This document shows positions 7,681-14,688 of a stretch of 14,688 nt of DNA, in pieces (within the stretch, counting starts at the first letter, position 1; each line of letters begins with the position of its first letter). The translations under genes were made by a program, and so were the position numbers. The notes under the pieces are model-generated. The model searched no databases, was not told where the DNA came from, and saw only the letters and a program-made list of their open reading frames with translations. The stretch comes from Archangiaceae bacterium (GTDB lineage Bacteria; Myxococcota; Myxococcia; Myxococcales; Myxococcaceae): NCBI GenBank assembly GCA_023248915.1, contig JAHFDQ010000078.1, positions 1-14,688 of the forward strand, in the 5' to 3' direction.

Positions 7681-10600
7681 ATGAGCGGCCGAGTGTCGCG
7701 GTGGGCAGCGGCGGCCGCCGCCGTCGCCCTCTCCGGCTGCCTCGTGCCGACCGCGCCGCGCAACTGCCTCGAGGCCGGCACCTGCGAGTGCATGCAGAAG
7801 ACCGACTGCGCCGGGGGCCTGGACTGCATCGACGGCCGCTGCGGCCAGTTGCCCGACGCCGGGGACGGCCGCGGGCTGTTCGGCATGCCGTGCAAAATTT
7901 CCGGGGAGTGCGACTCGGGGCTGTGCCTGCCCAGCGGCCCGGGCAATGGCGGGGTTTGCACCGAACCCTGCTCGTCCGGCGTCGCCTGCGCGCGCGGCTG
8001 GCAGTGCAAGCGCGGTTCCCCCTACTACGTGGCTCCGCCGCCCGACGCGGGCAGGCCCCCCGAATTCGAGTGCGTGCCGCCCATCGACACCTTGTGCCAA
8101 CCCTGCGGCCGCGACCTGGACTGCAACGCCCGGGGCGACCTCTGCCTGAAGGGGGACGCGGGCGGCGTCTGCGGCCGGGACTGCTGGCTCGACCCGTGCC
8201 CGGCGGGCTACGCCTGCACGCCGATATTCGCCCTGGACGGCGGCGGCAGCCCGCTCTGGAAGCAATGCCGGCCCTTGGCGTTCACCTGCGAGTGCACCGA
8301 CGTCTCGGTCGGGCTCACCCGGCCGTGCAATTCTTCCAACGACGCCGGCCACTGCTTCGGGCACCACACCTGCCAGGCCGACGCGAGCTGGTCGGGCTGC
8401 GACGCCCCAGCGGCCTCGCGCGAGGTGTGCGACGGCCTCGACAACGACTGCAACGGCCTCGTCGACGACGACGACCCCGGCCTCGACCACTCGATGCTCC
8501 CCCCGGGGCCGCCGTACCCCGGTTGCCGGAAGGGCGACGGAGGTTCCTGCGTCGGCAAGTGGGAGTGCCTCGGCGCCGACGCCGGCTTCGGCTGGTTCTG
8601 TAGCGCGAAAGAGCCTGCGCCCGAGGAGTGCAACGCCCTCGACGACGACTGTAACGGAAGGGTGGACGAACCCTTCCTGACCGACGCCGGCCAGTACCTG
8701 TCGGTGCACGACTGCGGCGCCTGCGGCTACGACTGTGAGACGGCGGTGGCGCACCTGGCAGGGGGTGACGCCGGACCGCTCGACGGGGCGGTGGCGTGCG
8801 AGCTGCGCGGCAACTCGCCGACCTGCGTGCCCAAGGCGTGCGCGCCGGGCGCCTACCTCTACCCGCCGCCGGCGCCGGTGGAGTGCCAGGCCTCGGTGAG
8901 CTCGGCCTGCCGCCCGTGCACGTCGGACCCCGACTGCCAAGTGCCTTCCGACAAGTGCATCACGGTGGGGAACGACCCGGGCACCTACTGCGCCCAGGCC
9001 TGCGACGTCGCGGCGCCGTACCCGGGCTGCACCGGCGTTGTCGGTACCCAGGGGTGCTGCCCCACGGGCTACCTGTGCCAGGCCGCCTCGGGCGCGAAGC
9101 TGTGCCTGCCCTTGGGCGGCTCGTGCAGTTGTACCGCCCTCCGGGTAGGGGCGACCCGCTCGTGCTTCGTCAGCTCGGGCGCCCAGACCTGCGTCGGGCT
9201 GGAAACCTGCGGCGACGGCGGTAGCTGGAGCCTGTGCAGCACCGCGGCCACCACCACCGAGTTGTGCGACACCGCCGACAACAACTGCAACGGCAAGGTG
9301 GACGAGCCCTTCATCAACACCCAGGGCAGCGGCACCTACGACACCGACCTGCACTGCGGCGGCTGCCAGACCAGTTGCCCGGCCCTGTGGAGCCCCACCC
9401 TCCAGCACGCCATCGGCGGCTGCGACGCCGGCTCGGCCCTTCCACCCACCTGCCGAATCGTCGCCTGCACCGGCGAGGCCATCTCGGGCGGGGGCGAGTG
9501 CCAGCTCGACGGCGACTGCGGGCCGGGCAGGACTTGTCACCCCCGCTACCACCAGTGCGTGCACGCCTGCGGCACCGCGCTGGACTGCGGCGGAAACCCC
9601 TGCCTGAACGGGTACTGCTCCCTCTCCTGCACGTCCGACATTCAGTGCGGAGCCGGGTTCGGCCCGAGCTCGAAGTGCGTCGGCGCCCGGTGCAAGACGG
9701 ACTACACCTTCGTCAACGCCGACAACGAACCGACCAACGGCTGCGAGTGTCCGAAGGTGCCGGGCGTGAAGGACGTGCCCGACCTGTATTCCGTCTACCC
9801 CGACGCCGGCTGGCCCTACGTCGACCGCGACTGCGACCTGGTCGACGGCGAGGCGGCGACCTCGCTCTTCGTCTGGTCGGGCAGCCCCTCGAGCCTGGGC
9901 ACCCGGGCCAACCCCTACCGCACCCTGTCCGCGGCCATCGCCGCCTTCAAGCCGGCGGTGCATTCGGCGGTGCTGGTGGCGGCCGGCAGCTACGTCGAGT
10001 CGGTGGTGCTGGTGAACGGCGTGAAGCTGTACGGAGGCTACAGCCCCGACTTTTCCCGGCGCGACGTGGTGGCGTACCCCACCATCATCGAGGGCCCCGA
10101 GCCTTCCTTCACCACTCCGGGTTACCGGCGAGGCACCGTCAACGCCGAAGGCATCACCACCGACACCGTGTTCGCGGGCTTCACCGTCCGCGGCTATGAC
10201 GTCACCTACCGGCCGCCGTCGGGCAGCCCCGGCAAGAGCTCGTTCGCCCTCTATGTGAAGGACTCGACCTCGGCGCTCACCCTGGCCAACAACCACGTCC
10301 TCGGCGGCCGGGGCGGCGACGCGGCGCCTGCGCAGCCGGGCGCCGCGGGCCAGAACGGCGGAAGCGGCCAGGGCGGGCAGAACTCGAAGGAATGCACCAC
10401 CGCCTTCTGCACCACCGAGTCGCAGGCGGGCGGGGCCTCGGGCAACAACCCGGTCTGCCCGAGCGCGGTGGGCCACCCGGGAGCGGCGGCGGTCGGCAGC
10501 GCGGACCCGCAGGGCTACACTTCCTCCGCGAACGGCGACGGGCTGGGCGGCGCCAACGGCACCTACCAGCACTCGGCGCCGTCGCAGAGCACGCTGTGCA

Positions 10601-11364
10601 AGTACGACTGCACCGTGCCGGGCACCACCATGAACGGGGCCTCGGCCCAGAATGGCGCCGACGGCACCGCGCGCACGCCGGGCACCGGCTGCCTCGACGC
10701 GTCGGGCAAGCTGTTCGGCGACGAGTGGATTGCCGGCAGCGGTTCAGACGGCCTGCCCGGCACGGCCAGCCTCGGCGGGGGCGGCGGCGGCGCGGGCGGT
10801 TGCGTGTCAAACCAGATTGTCCCCGGCTGCGTGGTCGGCAACCGGGTCGGCGACCTGGGAGGCACGGGCGGCGGCGGCGGCGCGGGAGGTTGCGGCGGCG
10901 GGGCGGGAAAGGGCGGCGGTGGCGGGGGAGGCTCGTTCGCCATCTTCGTCGCCTACAGCGGGGTGGCGACCTCGTACCCGACGGTACGCGGCAACCTCGT
11001 CGAGACCGGAGCCGGAGGCTTCGGGGCCAACGGCGGTCCGGGCGGTTACGGCGGGCTGGGCGGCGCGGGCGGGGAGGGCGGCATCACCCAACTGCCCGCC
11101 TGGTGCGCGGGAGGCGGCGGCCACGGAGGCCGGGGAGGCAACGGCGGCGCCGGCAGCGGAGGAGGCGGCGGTTGCGGAGGGGTGGCCTACGGAATCGCGG
11201 GGCAAGGCATCTCGGCGGCGGGCTATTCCCTGTCGAACTACTTTCTCCCGGTGGCGCCGGCCGCGGGGGGCGGTGCCGGGGCCGGAGGCGCCTCACCCGC
11301 GGGAGCCCCCTTCGCAGGAGGCGCGGGGGCCGCCGGCCTGTCCGCCACGCAGCACAGCTTCTGA
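7681..11364 (+). CDS. Cys-rich MopE-motif lipoprotein with DUF1565-like beta-helix and Gly-rich tail (paralogue A)
   Basis: A 1227-residue predicted lipoprotein: the signal peptide ends in the lipobox LSG before Cys20, and residue +2 is Leu. Residues about 29-690 are Cys-rich, with many CxxDxDC-type units and three copies of the Asp-rich motif Cx5-6DCNGxVD (from Cys250, Cys317 and Cys529). These match the putative metal-binding motif family named after MopE of Methylococcus. Residues about 713-875 look like a DUF1565/right-handed beta-helix segment (CDLVDGEAATSLFVWSG, then GTRANPYRTLSAAIAAF). From about 876 the chain is Gly-rich with scattered beta-strand rungs. The ATG at 7681 has GGTGAG three bases upstream and a stronger purine run (AAGGGAAG) twelve bases upstream, so ribosome binding is not textbook. 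Metal identity, localisation beyond the envelope and function are unknown. It ends three bases before the next paralogue. Confidence 0.88.
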   Translation: MSGRVSRWAAAAAAVALSGCLVPTAPRNCLEAGTCECMQKTDCAGGLDCIDGRCGQLPDAGDGRGLFGMPCKISGECDSGLCLPSGPGNGGVCTEPCSSGVACARGWQCKRGSPYYVAPPPDAGRPPEFECVPPIDTLCQPCGRDLDCNARGDLCLKGDAGGVCGRDCWLDPCPAGYACTPIFALDGGGSPLWKQCRPLAFTCECTDVSVGLTRPCNSSNDAGHCFGHHTCQADASWSGCDAPAASREVCDGLDNDCNGLVDDDDPGLDHSMLPPGPPYPGCRKGDGGSCVGKWECLGADAGFGWFCSAKEPAPEECNALDDDCNGRVDEPFLTDAGQYLSVHDCGACGYDCETAVAHLAGGDAGPLDGAVACELRGNSPTCVPKACAPGAYLYPPPAPVECQASVSSACRPCTSDPDCQVPSDKCITVGNDPGTYCAQACDVAAPYPGCTGVVGTQGCCPTGYLCQAASGAKLCLPLGGSCSCTALRVGATRSCFVSSGAQTCVGLETCGDGGSWSLCSTAATTTELCDTADNNCNGKVDEPFINTQGSGTYDTDLHCGGCQTSCPALWSPTLQHAIGGCDAGSALPPTCRIVACTGEAISGGGECQLDGDCGPGRTCHPRYHQCVHACGTALDCGGNPCLNGYCSLSCTSDIQCGAGFGPSSKCVGARCKTDYTFVNADNEPTNGCECPKVPGVKDVPDLYSVYPDAGWPYVDRDCDLVDGEAATSLFVWSGSPSSLGTRANPYRTLSAAIAAFKPAVHSAVLVAAGSYVESVVLVNGVKLYGGYSPDFSRRDVVAYPTIIEGPEPSFTTPGYRRGTVNAEGITTDTVFAGFTVRGYDVTYRPPSGSPGKSSFALYVKDSTSALTLANNHVLGGRGGDAAPAQPGAAGQNGGSGQGGQNSKECTTAFCTTESQAGGASGNNPVCPSAVGHPGAAAVGSADPQGYTSSANGDGLGGANGTYQHSAPSQSTLCKYDCTVPGTTMNGASAQNGADGTARTPGTGCLDASGKLFGDEWIAGSGSDGLPGTASLGGGGGGAGGCVSNQIVPGCVVGNRVGDLGGTGGGGGAGGCGGGAGKGGGGGGGSFAIFVAYSGVATSYPTVRGNLVETGAGGFGANGGPGGYGGLGGAGGEGGITQLPAWCAGGGGHGGRGGNGGAGSGGGGGCGGVAYGIAGQGISAAGYSLSNYFLPVAPAAGGGAGAGGASPAGAPFAGGAGAAGLSATQHSF
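9284..9305 (+). repeat. 22-base exact repeat, copy 1 (MopE motif of paralogue A)
   Basis: These bases are identical to 12359-12380. They encode the DCNGKVDE core of the third MopE-like motif of paralogue A. The match is best explained by common descent and a constrained motif, and it is a possible site for recombination between the tandem genes, about 3.1 kb apart. Confidence 0.8.
10306..11355 (+). repeat. Gly-rich coding region of paralogue A
   Basis: This region encodes residues about 876-1225, dominated by GGxGG runs and broken by short hydrophobic strands (for example SFAIFVAYSGVATSYPTVRGN) and a few Cys pairs. The DNA is a degenerate GGC/GGN triplet repeat. The hydrophobic pieces resemble beta-helix rungs, so the Gly-rich pieces may be loops between rungs rather than a disordered tail. 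Confidence 0.7.
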
Positions 11365-11367
11365 GCC

Positions 11368-14300
11368 ATGCGAGCGACGACCTCAAAGAACGCATCAGGC
11401 TCCTCGAGCTCACCGCGAGCTCCGCTCACTACGAGCCCGAGCCCCGTCCCCCAACCGCCGTTCACCCCGAGCCCGTCGAGGGGCATCGAAGCGCCAAGCC
11501 TCTTCGCCGTCTCCGCCGCCGCGCTCTTCGCCCTCGCGGGCTGCGGGCGCACGCTCGCGTACCCTCCTTCTCCCCAGCCCTGCGTCTTCGACAGCGAGTG
11601 CCCAGCCGGCCTCCAGTGCGTGAACCACCAATGCCTGCTGGTCGCCGACGCCGGCACCTGGGACGCCGGCCACAAGCGCTTCGGCGAACCCTGCGCGGCC
11701 GACCTCGAATGCGACAGCGTGCGCTGCGTGGGCGGCCCGCGCGGCCCCTTCTGTACCGTCGACTGCGACGGCGGCTGCCCTTCGGCCTTCGTCTGCAAGC
11801 AGGTGCCGACGGCGCCCGACGGCGGCGCGTTGACCGGCCTGTGCGCGGTGGCGCAGCCCCTCTTGTGCGAAGGCTGCAAGACCGACCTCGACTGCGGGGC
11901 CAGCCGGGCCGACCGGTGCCTGACTTCAATCGGCGGCAGCTTCTGCGGCCAGGACTGCACCTACGCTTCCTGCCCATTGGGCACGGCGTGCGCCGGCGTG
12001 TCGGCCGGCGGCCGGCAGTGCCAGCCGGCGGGCAAGACGTGCGACTGCGTGCCCGAGAACTCCGGCATGCAGAAGGGCTGCCCGAGGTCGAATGACGCCG
12101 GCACCTGCTACGGCGCGCAGACCTGTCAGCCCGACGCCGGGTGGACACCGTGCACCGCGCCGGCGCCCGCCTTCGAGGTCTGCAACGGCCTCGACGACGA
12201 CTGCGACGGCAAGATTGACGACACCATCTCGCCGCGCGCCTGCTCGCGGGCGAACGACGCAGGCACCTGCAAGGGCACCGAAACCTGCAACCTCGACGGC
12301 GGCTGGTTCTGTGACGCGCCCACCCCGGCCGTCGAGCGCTGCAACTACGTCGACGACGACTGCAACGGCAAGGTGGACGACGGCTTCGTCGACGGCCTGG
12401 GACGCTATGTCAAGGCGCAGCACTGCGGCGGTTGCGGCAACGACTGCGCGCTGCTGGTGCCCCACGCCACCACCACCACCTGCGCGGTCAACGACGCCGG
12501 GGCTCCCGGGTGCCGGGCCCTCGGTTGCCAGAGCGGCTGGTTCCTCTACGCCGACGCGGGCATCTGCCTCGAGCTGCCGAGCACCCTGTGCCGCCCGTGC
12601 CTCTTCGACGCCGACTGCGTGGGGCCGGGCAGCCGCTGCATCGACTTGAACCCGTTGAGCGACTCGGGCGTCGACGTGCCCGAGCGCGCGTGCGGCCGGG
12701 ACTGCACGGCCGCGTCGCCGTACCCCGCCTGTCCCGCCGGCTATAGCTGCACTCCATTGGACGCAGGCGCTCAGTGCCTGCCAGTGACGCGCACCTGCAA
12801 CTGCACGGTGGCGCACCTGGGGTCCAAGCGCTCGTGCCACGTCACCGCCGGAGTCCAAACCTGCAAGGGCTACGAGGGCTGCGCGCTGGACGCGGGCGTG
12901 CCGGCCTGGACGGTCTGCGACGTCGCTTCCTACAACCCCGAAATCTGCGACCTGGTGGACAACGACTGCGACACCCAGGTGGACGAAGGCTACCGGAACG
13001 CGTCGACCGGCAAGTACGACCAGGCGCAGAACTGCGGCTTCTGCAACAACGACTGCACCAAGTACTGGTCGCCGACGCTGGACCACACCTCGGGCGTCTG
13101 CGACGCGGCGCCGACGATGCCGGTCTGCAAGATGGGGCCGTGCACCACCGAGACGGTGGCGGGCGTGACTTACGAGTGGGTGGACGTGGACGGCGACTCG
13201 AACGACGGCTGCGAGTGCCGGAGGGTGCAGGGCAACCTCACCACCGACTTGCCCGACCGCGCGCCCGGGGTGGCGCCGGCCCCTTCCTACGTCGACCAGA
13301 ACTGCGACGGCATCGACGGCGTCATCGGCGACGCGCTCTTCGTCTCGGCCGGAGCCTCGGCGAGCGGCACCGGCACCCGGGCCAGCCCGTTCAAGACGCT
13401 CGGCGCCGCGGTGGCGGCCTTCCCGGCCTCGGGGAAGAAGCACGTCCTCGTGACCGAGGGCACCTACCAGGAGAACGTCCGCCTGACCGCGGGGGTGCAG
13501 CTCTTCGGGGGGTACTCGTCCGACTTCAAGGCGCGCGACCCGCTGTTGCACGCCACCGTCCTCGAGGGCCAGGCTCCGACGGCGGCGGCGGTGGCGGCCA
13601 TCGACATCGAGAACGTGGCGGTGGCGAGCCCGCAGACCGTCGTCTCGGGCTTCGTCATCCACGGCCAGGACGTCGCCGCCAGCACCCCCGACGGCCAGGA
13701 CGGCGCCCCCACCTACGCGGTGTACGTGAAGGACTCCGGTGCCGGCGTGCAGTTGACGAACAACGAAATCGTCGCTGGGAGGGGCGGCAAGGGTGGGCGC
13801 GGGCTGACGGGCGGCCAGGGCTACGGCCGCCAGAGCTCGCTGTCGCTCAACGGAACCAGCGGCTTCGACAGCGGGCGAGTCGGCAGCATCTGCTCGGGCT
13901 TCTCGCAGGTGGGCGGAACCGGAGGCGTCAACTCCTTGTGCGCCACCGGCAATGCTCCGGCGGGTGGAGGCGTGGTGTGCCCGGTTTTCAACTGGGTGTC
14001 GGTGACGGGCGCGCAGGCGCAGTACACCACCACGGCCAACGGCAACGGGTTGGGCGGTTACGATTGGAGCTTTGACACGCAGAGCGGCACCTTCTGCGCC
14101 CACGCCACCGAGTCGGGCTTCCCGTCCAGCATTCAGGACCATGTGGGCCACGACGGCGCGGCGGGCGCCGACGGGTTGTCGGGTTCGGGGGGCGCGGGTG
14201 CTCCCGCTTCCGCGCGCCACGGCAGCTTCTTCGGGAGCCGCTGGGTGCGGGCGCCGTCCGGGGGAGGAGCCGGCAGCCTGGGTTCCGTCGCGAAGGGCGG

Positions 14301-14688
14301 CGGCGGCGGCGGCGCCGGAGGAGGGACGGCCCGGTATCCGACGGGGGGCTGCCTGTCCTACGAGTACGGCGCCACCGGCGGAGGGGGCGGCGCCGGAGCC
14401 TGCGGGGGCGGCGGCGGCCAGGCAGGGCGCGCCGGCGGAGCGTCCATCGCGGTGCTGGTGGTGTGGAGCGCGGTGTCGGCGCAGCAGCCGCTCATCCAGG
14501 GCAATCGCATTCAGCGGAACTTCGGCGGGGGCGGCGGCAACGGCGGCTTCGGCGGCGCGGGCGGCGTCGGCGGCGCCGGCGGCTTCGGGGGCAACACCAC
14601 CACCTGGAGCGGCTCGGTGGGAGGCAAGGGCGGCGAAGGAGGCAACGGCGGAGCAGGGGGCGGCGGAGGCGGCGGCGCCGGAGGGCCT
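11368..14688 (+). CDS. Cys-rich MopE-motif lipoprotein with DUF1565-like and Gly-rich regions (paralogue B, 3' end outside window)
   Basis: Frame 1 is open for 1107 codons from the ATG at 11368 to the last base, with no stop. It is a paralogue of the upstream protein with the same order: a lipobox (LAG before Cys59), a Cys-rich region with three MopE-like motifs (from Cys272, Cys325 and Cys527), the junction CDGIDGVIGDALFVSAG at about 646, a DUF1565-like segment (GTRASPFKTLGAAVAAF), and a Gly-rich region from about 805. The ATG follows the upstream TGA by three bases, which suggests coupled translation. It is the only normal start codon in this frame before the lipobox. It gives an odd 58-residue leader, rich in Ser and Pro and with only Arg38 near the hydrophobic core. 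Codons over 11368-11499 end in A or T far more often than elsewhere, so the leader may be recent or the start wrong. Metal identity and function are unknown. Confidence 0.88.
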   Translation, partial: MRATTSKNASGSSSSPRAPLTTSPSPVPQPPFTPSPSRGIEAPSLFAVSAAALFALAGCGRTLAYPPSPQPCVFDSECPAGLQCVNHQCLLVADAGTWDAGHKRFGEPCAADLECDSVRCVGGPRGPFCTVDCDGGCPSAFVCKQVPTAPDGGALTGLCAVAQPLLCEGCKTDLDCGASRADRCLTSIGGSFCGQDCTYASCPLGTACAGVSAGGRQCQPAGKTCDCVPENSGMQKGCPRSNDAGTCYGAQTCQPDAGWTPCTAPAPAFEVCNGLDDDCDGKIDDTISPRACSRANDAGTCKGTETCNLDGGWFCDAPTPAVERCNYVDDDCNGKVDDGFVDGLGRYVKAQHCGGCGNDCALLVPHATTTTCAVNDAGAPGCRALGCQSGWFLYADAGICLELPSTLCRPCLFDADCVGPGSRCIDLNPLSDSGVDVPERACGRDCTAASPYPACPAGYSCTPLDAGAQCLPVTRTCNCTVAHLGSKRSCHVTAGVQTCKGYEGCALDAGVPAWTVCDVASYNPEICDLVDNDCDTQVDEGYRNASTGKYDQAQNCGFCNNDCTKYWSPTLDHTSGVCDAAPTMPVCKMGPCTTETVAGVTYEWVDVDGDSNDGCECRRVQGNLTTDLPDRAPGVAPAPSYVDQNCDGIDGVIGDALFVSAGASASGTGTRASPFKTLGAAVAAFPASGKKHVLVTEGTYQENVRLTAGVQLFGGYSSDFKARDPLLHATVLEGQAPTAAAVAAIDIENVAVASPQTVVSGFVIHGQDVAASTPDGQDGAPTYAVYVKDSGAGVQLTNNEIVAGRGGKGGRGLTGGQGYGRQSSLSLNGTSGFDSGRVGSICSGFSQVGGTGGVNSLCATGNAPAGGGVVCPVFNWVSVTGAQAQYTTTANGNGLGGYDWSFDTQSGTFCAHATESGFPSSIQDHVGHDGAAGADGLSGSGGAGAPASARHGSFFGSRWVRAPSGGGAGSLGSVAKGGGGGGAGGGTARYPTGGCLSYEYGATGGGGGAGACGGGGGQAGRAGGASIAVLVVWSAVSAQQPLIQGNRIQRNFGGGGGNGGFGGAGGVGGAGGFGGNTTTWSGSVGGKGGEGGNGGAGGGGGGGAGGP
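11458..11484. repeat. Interspersed repeat-like element in the leader of paralogue B
   Basis: The bases CCGTTCACCCCGAGCCCGTC followed by GAGGGGC closely resemble a short palindromic element that I recall as scattered through many bacterial genomes, with a form like CCGTTCACCCTGAGC...TCGAAGGG. It often appears in databases as the spurious peptide VHPEPVEG, and frame 3 here reads exactly that. In frame 1 it codes for part of the unusual leader of paralogue B. The CCCC and GGGG ends can pair. Family membership is from memory; only one copy is visible in this window. Confidence 0.55.
12359..12380 (+). repeat. 22-base exact repeat, copy 2 (MopE motif of paralogue B)
   Basis: Identical to 9284-9305. 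It encodes the core of the second MopE-like motif of paralogue B (DCNGKVDD). The copies fall in the third motif of A and the second of B, so they are not in matching positions. Confidence 0.8.
13780..14688 (+). repeat. Gly-rich coding region of paralogue B (continues past the window)
   Basis: This region encodes residues about 805-1107 and beyond. GGxGG runs alternate with non-repetitive blocks that match blocks in paralogue A (GNGLGGYDWSFDTQSGTFC against GDGLGGANGTYQHSAPSQS; SIAVLVVWSAVSAQQPLIQG against SFAIFVAYSGVATSYPTVRG). The matching blocks show the two tails descend from one ancestor and are not independent low-complexity sequence. Confidence 0.7.

Noticed and set aside
7540..10572. 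1010-codon minus-strand ORF opposite paralogue A
   Set aside because: It lies antisense to a gene with a lipobox, MopE-like motifs and matching paralogue sequence. Its protein is a run of Ala, Gly, Arg and Val without domains. GC-rich third positions remove stop codons from the opposite frame.
10392..12095. Frame-3 plus-strand ORF crossing the junction of the paralogues, with a protein-like stretch SDDLKERIRLLELTASSAHY
   Set aside because: The stretch at about 11370-11440 looks protein-like but has no start codon of its own, and the rest of the ORF is Arg-rich shadow sequence. It may be a relic of whatever occupied the junction, so it is mentioned only with the leader anomaly.
11926..14220. 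764-codon minus-strand ORF opposite paralogue B
   Set aside because: Same reason: it is the shadow of the Cys/Gly-rich gene on the plus strand, with Arg/Val/Ala/His-rich composition and no recognisable motif.

Overview
The window is GC-rich bacterial DNA in which third codon positions are almost always G or C (61 of 62 in the partial gene at the left edge). Large Cys-rich and Gly-rich lipoproteins with MopE-like metal-binding motifs, a collagen-like lipoprotein and a DUF3857/transglutaminase protein together suggest a myxobacterium or close relative (Myxococcota). That is inference from gene content, not from a marker gene. No tRNA, rRNA, CRISPR array, transposase or phage gene is visible.

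Layout. The left edge (1-189, +) holds the last 62 codons of an unrecognised gene. Its stop codon overlaps the stop codon of a convergent gene. Three genes then lie on the minus strand, transcribed leftward: a membrane sensor histidine kinase (7543-6128), a 1228-residue secreted TPR/DUF3857/transglutaminase-like protein (6110-2424) and a lipoprotein with collagen-like, IPT/TIG and beta-propeller parts (2357-186). The gaps of 17 and 66 bases fit one operon. A 137-base divergent intergenic region (7544-7680) holds a plausible sigma70-type promoter for the rightward genes, with an inverted repeat overlapping its -35 box and filling its spacer. To the right are two tandem paralogues on the plus strand (7681-11364 and 11368 to beyond the window end). 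Each is a lipoprotein with a Cys-rich region carrying three MopE-like motifs, then a DUF1565-like beta-helix segment, then a long Gly-rich tail. The second paralogue is still open at the right edge, so it is easily missed by a search for complete ORFs.

How the genes may work together. All the complete proteins except the kinase appear to be exported, and three of the four exported proteins are lipoproteins, so the region looks like a cell-envelope or surface-protein locus next to an orphan kinase. The kinase may control either arm, but no response regulator is present to show this. No enzyme pathway links the genes.

The points most worth a second look are the tandem paralogue pair, the odd codon use and recognisable interspersed repeat in the leader of the second paralogue, and the neighbouring transglutaminase-fold and collagen-like genes. 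No fully new system can be shown from sequence alone. Very long antisense ORFs (for example 1010 and 764 codons) run through the paralogues; they are judged to be by-products of the base composition.
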